Source of the DNA: DASQZK01 sp963732905
GTDB taxonomy: Bacteria; Bacteroidota; Bacteroidia; Bacteroidales; GCA-2748055
Assembly (NCBI GenBank): GCA_963732905.1
Contig: CAVTBM010000010.1
Location: forward strand, 124,001-188,000
DNA: 64,000 nucleotides
Direction of reading: 5' to 3'
The position numbers and the translations under genes are program-made. Below the pieces are notes generated by a model, which saw only the letters and a program-made list of their open reading frames with translations, had not been told where the DNA came from and did not search any database. Shown here piece after piece: positions 33,328 to 43,189 of this stretch (positions are counted from its first letter, which is position 1; each line of letters starts with the position of its first letter).

Positions 33328-35457
33328 ATGGCCATAAATTTTTCGGAACGGATAAGGGCGGTGCCTGTCTCACGCGTGCTTTTAAGTACCATTGCCGGGA
33401 TGCTGGCGGGTAAACACGCGCTGCGTAACACAGGTGTCATAGAAGCTTCTTTGTTGTTACTCCTGGTTTTATTAGGTCTGACCATACATTTCAGATGGTT
33501 CTTCCATATACATTTCGCCTGGATACGGGGGATAATGATCGGCCTGATTTTCTTTATGCTTGGCTGGTACCGGTTTTCATTTTCATCTGTCACCGCAGTT
33601 TCACAACCCGCCTCGGTATACGTCGGCAAAGTTTGTTCCCTGCCCGTTAAAAAAAGCCGGTCCGTTCTTTTAAAACTCAGGATCAGTCCTGGGGTATTAA
33701 AGAACCAGCACGTTTATGGTCCGGTATATGTAAATGCCAGTTTCCCTCAAAACGATACGCTTTTAAATGCCAGGCCCGGTGATCATATCCTCTTTTATGC
33801 TGCGCCTGTCGTCCCGGTGAATCCCGGGAATCCGGAAGCTTTTGACTATTCAGCTTATCTCAGATACAGAAATGTGTATTATCAGGTTTTTGTGCCACAG
33901 GGAAGATGGCATCTTATCGTTACAGACAAAAAGGACATCGGGGATATTCCCCTGCTCATAAAGAGAAAACTGCTGCAACGCATTGTGGATACGCCCGGAG
34001 ATGAGGATGCCAAAGGTGTTCTCGCAGCAGTTACTCTCGGAACGAGGGATTACCTCGATCCCGAATTGAAGAGTGCTTATGCAAATGCTGGAGGGATCCA
34101 TGTGATGGCGGTTTCCGGTCTGCATGTCGGCATGATCTGGATGTTCCTCGGCTGGTTAACCTTTTTCCTCGGCCGGGGCAGATCTTCAGCGGTTCTTCGT
34201 TTTCTCATCGTCACGGGTATATTGTGGTTTTATGCGATGATGACAGGTCTTTCCGCCTCCGTTACAAGGTCGTGCCTTATGTTCAGCCTGGTAAGCGTCG
34301 GCAGGCTGATAAACAGGAATTCCGATACCTTCAACACCGTTATGGTGGCAGCGTTCCTGCAACTCTGGTTTAAACCGGCCCTACTTTTCGATGCAGGTTT
34401 CGGGTTTTCATACCTTGCGGTCTTTGGCATTTTACTATTTCATAAAAAAATAACCTCGCTGGTCCCTGTCCGTGGATTCCTCCTGGTGAAGATCCGTGAC
34501 CTGGCCGGCATCAGCCTTTCGGCCCAGTTACTGACATTCCCGCTGGGGATTTACTATTTTCATCAGTTCCCAGTGTGGTTTTTACTGACTAATTTTTTCA
34601 TCATTCCTGTAGTTACATTACTGGTACTTTTATACCTGCTGTCAGTCCTCTTCTTTTTTCTGCCACCGGCTTCATTCATCATTACGCATGCCTGTATCTG
34701 GCTTTCCGGGATCATGAACCGGGGTGTCGGAATCATCGACCATTTTCCCGTGTCTGTGATCAACGGTCTGAGTCTGAATGGACTGCAGGTATGCCTCTTA
34801 CTACTACTGCCGCTGTTAATCCTCAGCTTTATCCATTACAGGCAGCCATCCTTGCTCCTTACCAGCCTGTTCCTGTTTCTGGTATTTATGGTTACAGGGA
34901 TCTTCAGACACTCCTTTTCTTCAGCACAGAACAACTTGATGGTCTATAATACCCGGAGTTTGCCGGCAGTCAGCATCATTTCCGGCGGGAATCATACCAT
35001 CTATACCGACGCTTCGGATACCCGCTACAACAGGTCAATTGAATATGCAGGGAAAACTTACTGGATGAACCATTATATTCATGAGCCGCTGTATTTAAAT
35101 CTCTTTTCTGTTCCGGATAGTTTACAGCAGGTGTTTTCTCTTCCCGGCACTGGAAATCTGATATTATCTGAACCTTGCTTCACCGTGGCATTCATTTCCG
35201 ACAGAAAACTATTCTCACATTGGAAAACATTACATCCCTGCCCGGTAAAATTCATCATCCTTACAGGCTCTGAGCTTCCGCCGCCTAAAGCTCTCAGCGC
35301 ATTTTTCAGGGCGGATAGCATCATTATCAGCTCTTCCATGCCCTCCCGGGAAGTCTATACGGAAGAAGAACTGGCTCTATTGCCACCCCTTTACGATGTC
35401 CGGAAATCGGGATGCTTTCTTTTCCGGGCAGAAACGAACGGGATTTTAAAAAAATGA
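33328..35457 (+). CDS. comEC: ComEC/Rec2 family DNA-uptake channel protein
   Basis: The 709-residue membrane protein has an N-terminal hydrophobic and OB-like domain (residues of about 20-200) and the ComEC core DYLDPELKSAYANAGGIHVM followed by AVSGLHVGMIW (residues of about 240-265). Eight or more transmembrane segments run to about residue 520. The C-terminal ~180 residues are the region where other ComEC proteins carry a metallo-beta-lactamase domain. Here it has no HxHxDH zinc motif. ComEC moves single-stranded DNA across the inner membrane during transformation; whether this organism is competent is not shown. The next gene is trkA. Confidence 0.9.
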   Translation: MAINFSERIRAVPVSRVLLSTIAGMLAGKHALRNTGVIEASLLLLLVLLGLTIHFRWFFHIHFAWIRGIMIGLIFFMLGWYRFSFSSVTAVSQPASVYVGKVCSLPVKKSRSVLLKLRISPGVLKNQHVYGPVYVNASFPQNDTLLNARPGDHILFYAAPVVPVNPGNPEAFDYSAYLRYRNVYYQVFVPQGRWHLIVTDKKDIGDIPLLIKRKLLQRIVDTPGDEDAKGVLAAVTLGTRDYLDPELKSAYANAGGIHVMAVSGLHVGMIWMFLGWLTFFLGRGRSSAVLRFLIVTGILWFYAMMTGLSASVTRSCLMFSLVSVGRLINRNSDTFNTVMVAAFLQLWFKPALLFDAGFGFSYLAVFGILLFHKKITSLVPVRGFLLVKIRDLAGISLSAQLLTFPLGIYYFHQFPVWFLLTNFFIIPVVTLLVLLYLLSVLFFFLPPASFIITHACIWLSGIMNRGVGIIDHFPVSVINGLSLNGLQVCLLLLLPLLILSFIHYRQPSLLLTSLFLFLVFMVTGIFRHSFSSAQNNLMVYNTRSLPAVSIISGGNHTIYTDASDTRYNRSIEYAGKTYWMNHYIHEPLYLNLFSVPDSLQQVFSLPGTGNLILSEPCFTVAFISDRKLFSHWKTLHPCPVKFIILTGSELPPPKALSAFFRADSIIISSSMPSREVYTEEELALLPPLYDVRKSGCFLFRAETNGILKK

Positions 35458-35646
35458 AAAAGCGTTGGGCTATTAATGAGATTATATGTTATTTTGCCGT
35501 TTGATTTCCGAAATGGTCCCGGGTAATGAAAAAGCTCATGTTCTTAGGAACTAATAATTTATGCGGATGTTTCCTTAAGTACGTGGAGAAGGGGATGATA
35601 CAGTTTCTTCCCTGGAGCCGGAGGCTAATTGTTAACTATATAAATT

Positions 35647-36987
35647 ATGAAAATTATTCTGGCCGGTGCTGGTGCAGTTGGAGCGCACCTGGCGAAAATG
35701 CTGAGTAATGAGAACCATGAAATCACCGTTCTCGATACAGATCCTGAACGATTGAAATTTGTGGGATCTACACTTGACGTGCTGACACTCGAGGGAAGCG
35801 CTACATCAATTGGTCTTTTAAAAGAAGCTAAGATCAAAAAAGCAGACCTTTTTGTGGCTGTGACCCAGACTGAAGCCACAAATATTGCTGCCGCGGTGAT
35901 CGGTAAACAACTGGGAGCCAAGAAAACCATTGCCCGCATTGACAACCAGGAATATCTCTATCCCGATAATAAGGAGATGTTTATTGGCCTGGGGATTGAC
36001 TACCTTATTTACCCCGAGAAAATTGCTGCAAAGGAAATTGTCGGCCTCCTGTCCCAGACCAGTACTTCGGATGTGGTTGATTTTTCAGGAGGAAAACTCC
36101 ATTTGTATGCGTTCAAACTCGATGGGAATGCACCGATCATTAACAAAAGCCTGATAGAAGTATCCAGTCCCGGTGAATTTCTCGAATACCGGGCTGTAGC
36201 GATAACCAGGAACTCGGAGACCATTATTCCGCACGGGCAGGACCGTTTTCAGATCGGAGACCTGGTTTACGTTATTTCCAATAAGGGCGGGGTAAAAAAT
36301 CTGCTTCGGTATACCGGGAAAGAAAATTACGAAGTGCGTAACATAATGATCATGGGAGGAAGCCGCATAGGGGTGAGAGCAGCGAGAGACCTGGGAGACC
36401 AGCATTATGTCAAACTGATAGAATCTGACAGGGAAAAGAGTTATAAGATTTCCAATGCCCTCGACAATGCCCTGGTAATAAACGGTGATGGCAGTAATGT
36501 TGAACTCCTTGCCCAGGAGGGTCTGGCCAAAATGGATGCTTTTGTGGCGGTCACGGGAAATTCAGAGACCAATATTCTCTCATGCCTGCTGGCTAAACGT
36601 ATGGGCGTGAAGAAAACCATTGCCGAAGTGGAAAATATCGATTATATCCCCCTGGCTGAAAATATCGGTATCGACACGATCATTAATAAAAAGCTGATAA
36701 CGGCCAGCCGGATATTCCGCTTTACCATGAGTACGGAAGTATCTACCATCAAGTGCCTTACCGGAACTGATGCTGAGGTCATGGAGTTCATTGCCAAGCC
36801 CGATTCTCCGGTCACTCTTAAAAAGCTGCGGGATATCGAGTTCCCGGAAGGCGCCATTATTGGCGGTGTGATAAGAAGTGATGGCGGAGTTATTGCGAAC
36901 GGCAATACTGAAATTAAACCGGGTGATCACGTTGTTGTCTTCACCCTGCCATCTGCTGTAAGCCTCGTCGGGAGATATTTCAGCTAA
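35647..36987 (+). CDS. trkA: Trk potassium transport regulatory protein TrkA
   Basis: The 446-residue cytoplasmic protein has two RCK units, each with an NAD-binding domain (MKIILAGAGAVGAHLAKML and NIMIMGGSRIGVRAARDLG) and a TrkA_C domain. It gates the TrkH potassium channel in response to nucleotides. The trkH start is 9 bp past its stop, so the two are cotranscribed. Length (about 450) is typical of tandem-RCK TrkA. Confidence 0.97.
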   Translation: MKIILAGAGAVGAHLAKMLSNENHEITVLDTDPERLKFVGSTLDVLTLEGSATSIGLLKEAKIKKADLFVAVTQTEATNIAAAVIGKQLGAKKTIARIDNQEYLYPDNKEMFIGLGIDYLIYPEKIAAKEIVGLLSQTSTSDVVDFSGGKLHLYAFKLDGNAPIINKSLIEVSSPGEFLEYRAVAITRNSETIIPHGQDRFQIGDLVYVISNKGGVKNLLRYTGKENYEVRNIMIMGGSRIGVRAARDLGDQHYVKLIESDREKSYKISNALDNALVINGDGSNVELLAQEGLAKMDAFVAVTGNSETNILSCLLAKRMGVKKTIAEVENIDYIPLAENIGIDTIINKKLITASRIFRFTMSTEVSTIKCLTGTDAEVMEFIAKPDSPVTLKKLRDIEFPEGAIIGGVIRSDGGVIANGNTEIKPGDHVVVFTLPSAVSLVGRYFS

Positions 36988-36996
36988 ACCTTTCTC

Positions 36997-38445
36997 ATGA
37001 TCAATTCCCGCATTATATTTAATATCCTGGGTTTCCTTCTGATGGTTGAAGGTTTGTTCATGATGCTGTCCATACCTGTCGCCTTTATATACCAGGAGAA
37101 TAATGCCACAGATTTCCTGGTTGCCGGCCTTATCACCTTTATGGCCGGTGGTGCGTCCTGGGGCCTGACCCGCGATGCCCTGAAAAGTATTTCCAAACGG
37201 GAAGGATATATTATTGTAACGCTGGGGTGGATACTGTTTTCCGTTTTCGGTTCACTTCCTTTTCTCTTGACCGGAACAATCCATTCCTTTACCGACGCGT
37301 TCTTTGAGACCATGTCGGGTTTCACGACCACGGGAGCTTCGATACTTACTGATGTCGAATCACTTTCTCATGGGATCCTTTTCTGGCGTAGTATTACCCA
37401 ATGGCTTGGCGGCATGGGCATCATTATCCTCTCCCTGGCCGTCCTTCCCTTACTTGGAATCGGAGGGATGCAGCTATTTGTTGCTGAAGTGCCCGGATCA
37501 GCACCTGACAAGTTCCATCCCCGAATCCGTGGGATGGCAAACCGTATTTGGTTTATCTACATTTTCTTCACACTTCTCGAGACCTTGCTCCTGGTTCTGG
37601 GGAAGATGAGTTTCTTCGATGCACTCAATCATTCCTTTACCACCATCTCAACTGGTGGTTTCTCCACAAAGCAGGCCGGTATCGCTTACTGGGATTCACC
37701 GTATATTCATTATGTGATCACACTGTTCATGCTGGTAGCCGGAACGAACTTCACACTTTCCTATTTTGCCATGCATCTCAGGTTCAGAAGGGTTTTTAAA
37801 AATGAAGAGTTCCGCGCCTACCTGGGCTTTATAATCCTGTTTACCCTGGCTATAGGACTGGTTATGTGGCTGTCCATGGGCGTCAATGCTGAAAAGGCGT
37901 TTCGTGAATCGCTGTTCCAGGTAGTTTCCATCATGACCACAACCGGTTTTGTGATATCAGACTATCAGCACTGGCTGCCCGTACTGGGTATTCTTATCTT
38001 TCTGCTGATGTTTTTCGGGGCATCAGCCGGGTCGACAGGCGGAGGGATAAAGATCATGAGGGTGGTTCTCCTCTTAAAAAACAGCGGTCTTGAGCTGAAG
38101 CGGCTGGTTCACCCGAATGCGGTAATCCCAGTCCGGTTTAACCGGCAGGCAGTGGAATCTCATGTCATTACCAACGTCCTGGCCTTTGTCTCTTTCTATA
38201 TCCTTGTCATCGTCGCGAGTACCGTCGTTATATCGTCTATGGGTTACGACCTTAACACGTCGGCCGGGGCTGTGACGGCATCCATAGGTAATATCGGACC
38301 CGGGATCGGTGAAGTAGGTCCCTTCGAGAATTACAGCCATATCCCCGAATTCGGAAAGTGGTTCCTGTCTTTCCTTATGCTGATCGGCCGCCTGGAACTG
38401 TTTACTGTGATCGTGCTGTTCTCTCCGGAATTCTGGAGGCGTTAA
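36997..38445 (+). CDS. trkH: Trk potassium uptake channel TrkH
   Basis: The 482-residue inner-membrane protein has four repeated pore units with selectivity-filter sequences: SGFTTTGASIL, TISTGGFSTK, MTTTGFVISD and GNIGPGIGEVGP. Around them are the ten or so membrane helices. The gate loop GASAGSTGGGIKIMR is conserved. Together with TrkA it imports K+. It forms an operon with trkA (9-bp gap); the gene after it is on the opposite strand. Confidence 0.97.
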   Translation: MINSRIIFNILGFLLMVEGLFMMLSIPVAFIYQENNATDFLVAGLITFMAGGASWGLTRDALKSISKREGYIIVTLGWILFSVFGSLPFLLTGTIHSFTDAFFETMSGFTTTGASILTDVESLSHGILFWRSITQWLGGMGIIILSLAVLPLLGIGGMQLFVAEVPGSAPDKFHPRIRGMANRIWFIYIFFTLLETLLLVLGKMSFFDALNHSFTTISTGGFSTKQAGIAYWDSPYIHYVITLFMLVAGTNFTLSYFAMHLRFRRVFKNEEFRAYLGFIILFTLAIGLVMWLSMGVNAEKAFRESLFQVVSIMTTTGFVISDYQHWLPVLGILIFLLMFFGASAGSTGGGIKIMRVVLLLKNSGLELKRLVHPNAVIPVRFNRQAVESHVITNVLAFVSFYILVIVASTVVISSMGYDLNTSAGAVTASIGNIGPGIGEVGPFENYSHIPEFGKWFLSFLMLIGRLELFTVIVLFSPEFWRR

Positions 38446-38475
38446 TCCTGCAAAGGGACCGCGCGGGCCATTGCG

Positions 38476-39087
38476 TCAATCGAGGATCCCGGCTCCCATA
38501 CGGATGATCTCCGGCTGTTCACCGGTACAGTCAATAATTGTTGAGGGGATATTTCCACCGAAACCACCGTCGATCACCAAATCTACCTTATCCCTGAAAT
38601 TTTCGTATATCAGTTCCGGATCTGTGGTGTAATCGATGATCTTGTCATCATCATGTATGGACGTGGTCAGAATGGGATGACCCAGCTCCCTGACGATTTC
38701 CAGAATAATACGGTTATCCGGGATCCGGATACCAACGGTTTTCTTGGTGTTCTTAAGGATCTTTGGAACATTGTTACTGGCATGCAGGATAAAGGTGTAT
38801 GGCCCGGGTAGCTTGGATTTCATCAGTTTGAAGATATCATTATTCACAAAACGGCTGTATCCGGAAAGGTGACTCAGATCAGAAACGATAAAGGAAAACT
38901 GGGCTCTCTCCGGTTTGATATTCTTCAGCCGCGCAATGCGTTCAATGGCTCTTGCGTGGTAAATATCACATCCTATCCCGTAAACGGTGTCGGTAGGATA
39001 AATGATGATACCTCCACCCCTCAGGATATCGCATACCTGCCGGACATGCTTCTCATTGGGATTTTCTTCATACATTTTTAAATACAT
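38476..39087 (-). CDS. Sua5/YciO/YrdC family protein (threonylcarbamoyl-AMP synthase type)
   Basis: The 203-residue protein has the YrdC fold: GGIIIYPTDTVYGIGCDIYH, the KxR motif region RLKNIKPERAQFSFIV, GPYTFILHAS, TVGIRIPDN and STIIDCTGEQPEIIRMGAG. TsaC/Sua5 enzymes make threonylcarbamoyl-AMP for tRNA t6A. The spacing of the KNIKPER motif is closer to the YciO branch, whose activity is weaker or different. It lacks the C-terminal Sua5 domain. Upstream is a rhomboid gene on the same strand, 117 bp away. Confidence 0.88.
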   Translation of the reverse strand: MYLKMYEENPNEKHVRQVCDILRGGGIIIYPTDTVYGIGCDIYHARAIERIARLKNIKPERAQFSFIVSDLSHLSGYSRFVNNDIFKLMKSKLPGPYTFILHASNNVPKILKNTKKTVGIRIPDNRIILEIVRELGHPILTTSIHDDDKIIDYTTDPELIYENFRDKVDLVIDGGFGGNIPSTIIDCTGEQPEIIRMGAGILD

Positions 39088-39204
39088 AGCCCTGTCGCGT
39101 TATTTCCATGTAAAAATAACATTTGTAGATCATTTTGGTTTTTCCGGTAACGAATATACCTGTGGCAGCCCGGTGATTCATGCTGTCCTGTCCCGCTCCT
39201 GACT

Positions 39205-39849
39205 TTATTCATCTGTCTCTTTTGCCTCAGGATTATATCCTGCGTCCTCCGCGGTATTCTCCTCTTCCTCTTCCATCCGCTCTATATCAGACTCCGGTCC
39301 CTCGTGGCGGTAAATGTACGATAGTACAACCCCGGTGAGGGCACCCATAAGGTGTGATTCCCAGCTGATATGATAGTCGTAGGGGAATAAGCCCCAGACC
39401 ATGCTTCCATACAGAAAGATCACCAGCAGAGAGATGGCCAGAAGATTCCGGTTCCGCCGGATAACACCCGAGGCGAAGAGGAAAGTTGCCAGACCGTATA
39501 TGATCCCGCTGGCACCGATATGATAAGCTTCACGGCCTATGATCCAAACCAGCGCTCCGGTGACGAAATAGATCAGGAAAAAAACACGGTAGGCCACTTC
39601 ACGGTAAAAATAAAACAGGGCCAGACTGAGGAAAAACAGGGGAATGGAATTATCGAAAAGATGGGTGATATCAGCATGAATCAGCGGAGCGGTGATAATG
39701 CCGATGAGACCTTTAAGCTTCATCGGGTAAATACCAAGTGAAGAAAAGCTCACACCCAATCCGAATTCAGTGAATTTGATGAACCAGATCAGGAATAAAA
39801 AGAAGCCCGGGAAGACCAGGCTGTGAATAAATCGTCTTTTTTCTTCCAT
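39205..39849 (-). CDS. Rhomboid family intramembrane serine protease
   Basis: The 214-residue membrane protein has six hydrophobic helices, the catalytic serine in GREAYHIGASGIIYGL and the catalytic histidine in YHISWESHLMGALTG. Residues HADITHLFDNSIP match the usual HxxxHLxxN segment. The last ~30 residues are acidic and cytoplasmic (MEEEEENTAEDAG). It cleaves transmembrane substrates, none of which is evident here. It is followed on the same strand by the YciO-type gene. Confidence 0.9.
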   Translation of the reverse strand: MEEKRRFIHSLVFPGFFLFLIWFIKFTEFGLGVSFSSLGIYPMKLKGLIGIITAPLIHADITHLFDNSIPLFFLSLALFYFYREVAYRVFFLIYFVTGALVWIIGREAYHIGASGIIYGLATFLFASGVIRRNRNLLAISLLVIFLYGSMVWGLFPYDYHISWESHLMGALTGVVLSYIYRHEGPESDIERMEEEEENTAEDAGYNPEAKETDE

Positions 39850-40104
39850 TCCAGGGATTATTTTCGCCCGGTTTTGTAAAGTTATGCATAGCGTCTCTCA
39901 AATTCCGCGCCATGCAGGTTTATGTGTACATGGCAGTAATAGAGTCTGAACGGACTATACCTGAAGAATTTACCGGCCGGCTTTGTTGTGCCGGGAATGC
40001 CGCGGCAGGTAACCGTTCCGGGTATGCTGGAGGTCCTTCTGTCACGTGCGGGATCTGGCCGGCATAGCCTGACATAGTTACCGCATCACAGAACCTCCGG
40101 AATG

Positions 40105-41376
40105 TCAGATGAGGAAATGAAAAAGGTCGGGACGGTCGTTCACATACTCATAAACGATTTTGTAATCATCCATCCTCTTTTTCAGGGCATCGAAATCAGA
40201 CTTCTGCCTGACTTCGATACCTATCAGGGCCGGACCTCTTTCCCGGCTGTTTTTCTTTGTATATTCAAAATGGGAAATATCGTCGGCAGGACCCAGAACA
40301 TGCTCGAGAAATTCTCTCAGCGCACCGGCCCTCTGGGGGAAACGTACAATGAAGTAGTGTTTTAGCCCCTCATACAACATTGATCTCTCTTTTATTTCCT
40401 CGGTGCGGGTGATGTCATTATTGCTGCCACTGACAATACAGACTACCTGACAGCCTTTGATTTTGTCGCGGTAAAAGTCAAGCGCGGTAATGGACAGGGC
40501 TCCTGCAGGTTCAATTACAATGGCATCCTCATTATACAGTTTCAGGATCGTTGTGCAAACCTTCCCTTCGGGAACCGTAATAATGTCATCGAGGAGGTTA
40601 TAACATATCGGAAAGGTAAGATCACCCACCCGTTGTACAGCCGCTCCATCTACAAATTTGTCGATGTTCTCCAGTTCTACGATCTTTCCTTCTTCTATGG
40701 ATCGTTTCATGGAGGGTGCACCTTCCGGTTCAACGCCAATGACCTTTGTATCCGGGCTGAGGGTCTTAAAAAGACTCAGGATCCCTGCGGCCAGCCCTCC
40801 GCCGCCAATCGGGATGAAGAGGTAATCGATGTGTTTAACTGTGTCCTGAAGGATCTCAAGACCAATGGTAGCCTGGCCTTCTATGACTTTCTCATCATCG
40901 AAAGGATGGATGAAAGTCGACTGGTTTGCATTACAGTAGTCGAGAGCCATCTTATAGGCATCATCGTAGGTGTCACCTTCCAGGATGATATGAACCATAT
41001 CCCTGCCGAACATTTTCACCTGCTTTATTTTCTGTGACGGGGTGGGGTTGGGCATGAAGATGGTACCTTTGATACCCAGCATCCGGCAACTGTAGGCTAC
41101 GCCCTGTGCATGGTTTCCCGCGCTGGCACACACAACGCCGTTAACAAGATCATCTTTTTTAAGGCTCTTTATTTTATTATATGCTCCTCTGATTTTGTAG
41201 GATCGGACGAGCTGAAGATCTTCCCGTTTCAGCATGACCGTTGCACCGTATTCTTCCGAAAGGTTCAGATTCCTGACGAGAGGAGTATGTTCAGCCACTG
41301 ACTTCAGACGCTCGCTGGCTTCCTGTATTTTCTGAACTTCAGGCAGATAATGGATGATCACTTTTTTGTCCTTCAT
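40105..41376 (-). CDS. ilvA: Threonine ammonia-lyase (threonine deaminase)
   Basis: The 423-residue PLP enzyme makes 2-oxobutanoate from threonine, the first step of isoleucine synthesis. The PLP lysine is in LVRSYKIRGAYNKI. Phosphate binding is by PIGGGGLAAGIL, and the C-terminal Ser of VSGSNND is conserved. A single ACT-like regulatory domain follows (residues of about 330-423, YFIVRFPQRAGALREFLEHV), so it is the short biosynthetic type with one regulatory domain. It is the last gene of the ilv cluster but is separated from ilvC by 174 bp and a strong terminator. It is therefore probably transcribed less or separately. Confidence 0.96.
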   Translation of the reverse strand: MKDKKVIIHYLPEVQKIQEASERLKSVAEHTPLVRNLNLSEEYGATVMLKREDLQLVRSYKIRGAYNKIKSLKKDDLVNGVVCASAGNHAQGVAYSCRMLGIKGTIFMPNPTPSQKIKQVKMFGRDMVHIILEGDTYDDAYKMALDYCNANQSTFIHPFDDEKVIEGQATIGLEILQDTVKHIDYLFIPIGGGGLAAGILSLFKTLSPDTKVIGVEPEGAPSMKRSIEEGKIVELENIDKFVDGAAVQRVGDLTFPICYNLLDDIITVPEGKVCTTILKLYNEDAIVIEPAGALSITALDFYRDKIKGCQVVCIVSGSNNDITRTEEIKERSMLYEGLKHYFIVRFPQRAGALREFLEHVLGPADDISHFEYTKKNSRERGPALIGIEVRQKSDFDALKKRMDDYKIVYEYVNDRPDLFHFLI

Positions 41377-41443
41377 GGTGTCTGGAATGATCCGGTATTC
41401 TGCTTTTCCGGAGAAAAAACAAGGTTTTCAGGTAGGATACCCG

Positions 41444-41496
41444 AAAAAAAGACCCTGGATCTGCAAAGCCTTCAGGGCTTCCTGCCAGGGTCTTTT
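41444..41496 (-). terminator. Intrinsic terminator between ilvC and ilvA
   Basis: AAAAGACCCTGG (41447-41458) pairs with CCAGGGTCTTTT (41485-41496) as a 12-bp stem, with an inner AAGCC/GGGCTT hairpin. On the minus strand the stem is followed by a T-run (41444-41450). It lies after the ilvC stop and before the ilvA start. Confidence 0.85.
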
Positions 41497-41550
41497 CTGT
41501 GATTATTACCGTTGCGGAAGGATATCTTCAGGTCTGTATCCTGCCGGTTT

Positions 41551-42594
41551 TTATTCTTTTGGTCTGAGTTTGCGAACCTGTGCTCCGGCCTGCCACATTT
41601 CGGAATTATGGATTTCGTCCAGTTCACCGGTCAGCTTCTTCCGGTAGTCGGCCTGCCTGTTGGCTTCAATGGTAATCCTGGCTTCATTTCCGCTGGCAAC
41701 GCTGGCATAGAGCTCATCGAATACAGGTTTTACGGCATCACGAAAACGATTTTTCCAATCGAGGGCACCACGCTGTGCTGTTGTGGAACAGTTAGCATAC
41801 ATCCAGTCCATACCGTTCTCGGCTACGAGCGGCAGAAGACTCTGGGAGAGCTCCTCAACCGTCTCGTTGAAGGCTTCCGATGGCGAATGTCCTTTACTCC
41901 TGAGTAGATTGTACTGGGCTTCCATGATCCCGGCAAGGGCGCCCATAAGAACACCCCGTTCTCCGGTAAGATCACTGTATACTTCTTTCTTGAAAGTGGT
42001 TTCAAAAAGGTATCCCGAGCCTACACCGATGCCCAGGGCTATAACACGGTCAAAAGCGTGACCTGTGGCGTCCTGAAAGATAGCATAACTGGAATTCAGT
42101 CCCTGCCCGGCAACAAACAATCTCCGCAGAGAAGTCCCCGAACCCTTGGGAGCAATTAAGATCACGTCCACATCTTCCGGCGGAATAATTCCGGTCTGAT
42201 CCTTGTAAGTAATGCCAAAACCATGAGAAAAATACAGGGCTTTTCCTTTGGTAAGATGTTTTTTTACTGTTGGCCAGAGGGCAATCTGCCCGGCATCAGA
42301 CAGCAGGTACTGAATGATGGTAGCCTTTTTGCATGCTTCCCCGATATCAAACAGGTTCTCGCCTTCAACCCATCCGTCATTTACGGCCTTATCCCAGGAG
42401 GAGGAATTTTTTCTCTGTCCGACAATTACATTGAAACCGTTATCTTTCAGGTTGAGTGACTGACCCGGACCCTGGACGCCGTAACCGATGACGGCTATGA
42501 TTTCGTTTTTCAGGATATCGCGGGCTTTGGAAAGGGGAAATTCATCCCTGGTAACTACATTTTCTTCTACTCCGCCGAAATTAATTTTTGCCAT
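41551..42594 (-). CDS. ilvC: Ketol-acid reductoisomerase (NAD(P)+)
   Basis: The 347-residue enzyme isomerises and reduces acetolactate or acetohydroxybutyrate. It has the Rossmann motif AVIGYGVQGPGQSLNLKDNG, the NAD(P)-loop region VGQRKNSSSWDKAV, APKGSGTSLRRLF, the metal ligands in SDLTGERGVLMGAL, and GIMEAQY. Its length is close to class I KARI. It starts 11 bp after ilvN. Together with ilvD, ilvB and ilvN it forms a tightly spaced operon under the attenuator at 46814-47000. Confidence 0.97.
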   Translation of the reverse strand: MAKINFGGVEENVVTRDEFPLSKARDILKNEIIAVIGYGVQGPGQSLNLKDNGFNVIVGQRKNSSSWDKAVNDGWVEGENLFDIGEACKKATIIQYLLSDAGQIALWPTVKKHLTKGKALYFSHGFGITYKDQTGIIPPEDVDVILIAPKGSGTSLRRLFVAGQGLNSSYAIFQDATGHAFDRVIALGIGVGSGYLFETTFKKEVYSDLTGERGVLMGALAGIMEAQYNLLRSKGHSPSEAFNETVEELSQSLLPLVAENGMDWMYANCSTTAQRGALDWKNRFRDAVKPVFDELYASVASGNEARITIEANRQADYRKKLTGELDEIHNSEMWQAGAQVRKLRPKE

Positions 42595-42605
42595 GTTTTT
42601 CTTTT

Positions 42606-43169
42606 TTATTGGGTTATGGACAATACTTCTTTTTCAGAATATCGGTTGGCGACTTCAAGATCCCTGAGATAACTGGTGATCTCCTTGATCTGCTTGGTGA
42701 CGGCCACTCTGCCCGACCGGGCAAACTGAAGCACCCCGTACGGCAGCAGTTTCTCAAACAACTCCTGTGTTTCATGTTTATGACCGGCTTTTTCAATGAT
42801 GATATACTCGGGTTCTACCGTCAGGATGTGAGCGTTGTACTTTCTGATGAGATTTTCAACATCATCGCCGTTTGCAAATGCCCTGGTAGGTACTTTATAA
42901 AGTGCAATTTCCTGGTAAACGATTTCACTCTCTTCAAAATAAAAAGCCTTAAGTACACCAATGATCTTCTCAATCTGTTTAACGACTTTTTTCACCATGT
43001 CAAGATTGGTTTTCACGACGATGGTAAAGCGGTAAACTCCTTTTACCTCCGATTCGGAAGTTGTCAGACTGTCGATGTTGATTTTCCTGCGGGTAAAAAC
43101 GACGGTAAGCTTTTGAAGCAGACCAATCCTGTTTTCGGTAAATATAGATAATGTGAATTCTTGTTCCAT
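42606..43169 (-). CDS. ilvN: Acetolactate synthase small (regulatory) subunit
   Basis: The 187-residue protein has an N-terminal ACT domain (FTLSIFTENRIGLLQKLTVV, IDSLTTSESEVKGVYRFTIV) and a C-terminal domain (VEPEYIIIEKAGHKHETQEL, LQFARSGRVAVTK) as in IlvH/IlvN regulators. It binds valine and controls the large subunit. It is encoded 20 bp after ilvB and 11 bp before ilvC. Confidence 0.95.
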   Translation of the reverse strand: MEQEFTLSIFTENRIGLLQKLTVVFTRRKINIDSLTTSESEVKGVYRFTIVVKTNLDMVKKVVKQIEKIIGVLKAFYFEESEIVYQEIALYKVPTRAFANGDDVENLIRKYNAHILTVEPEYIIIEKAGHKHETQELFEKLLPYGVLQFARSGRVAVTKQIKEITSYLRDLEVANRYSEKEVLSITQ

Positions 43170-43189
43170 GATGGATCGTGTTTTTTAGA

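Noticed and set aside
35526..35708. 60-residue frame overlapping the trkA start
   Set aside because: It runs into trkA in another frame and has no motif; the trkA ATG at 35647 explains the region.
39850..40104. Small 51-codon plus-strand frame downstream of ilvA
   Set aside because: Ends with no conserved features, no promoter and unusual Gly/Cys-rich composition; likely chance.
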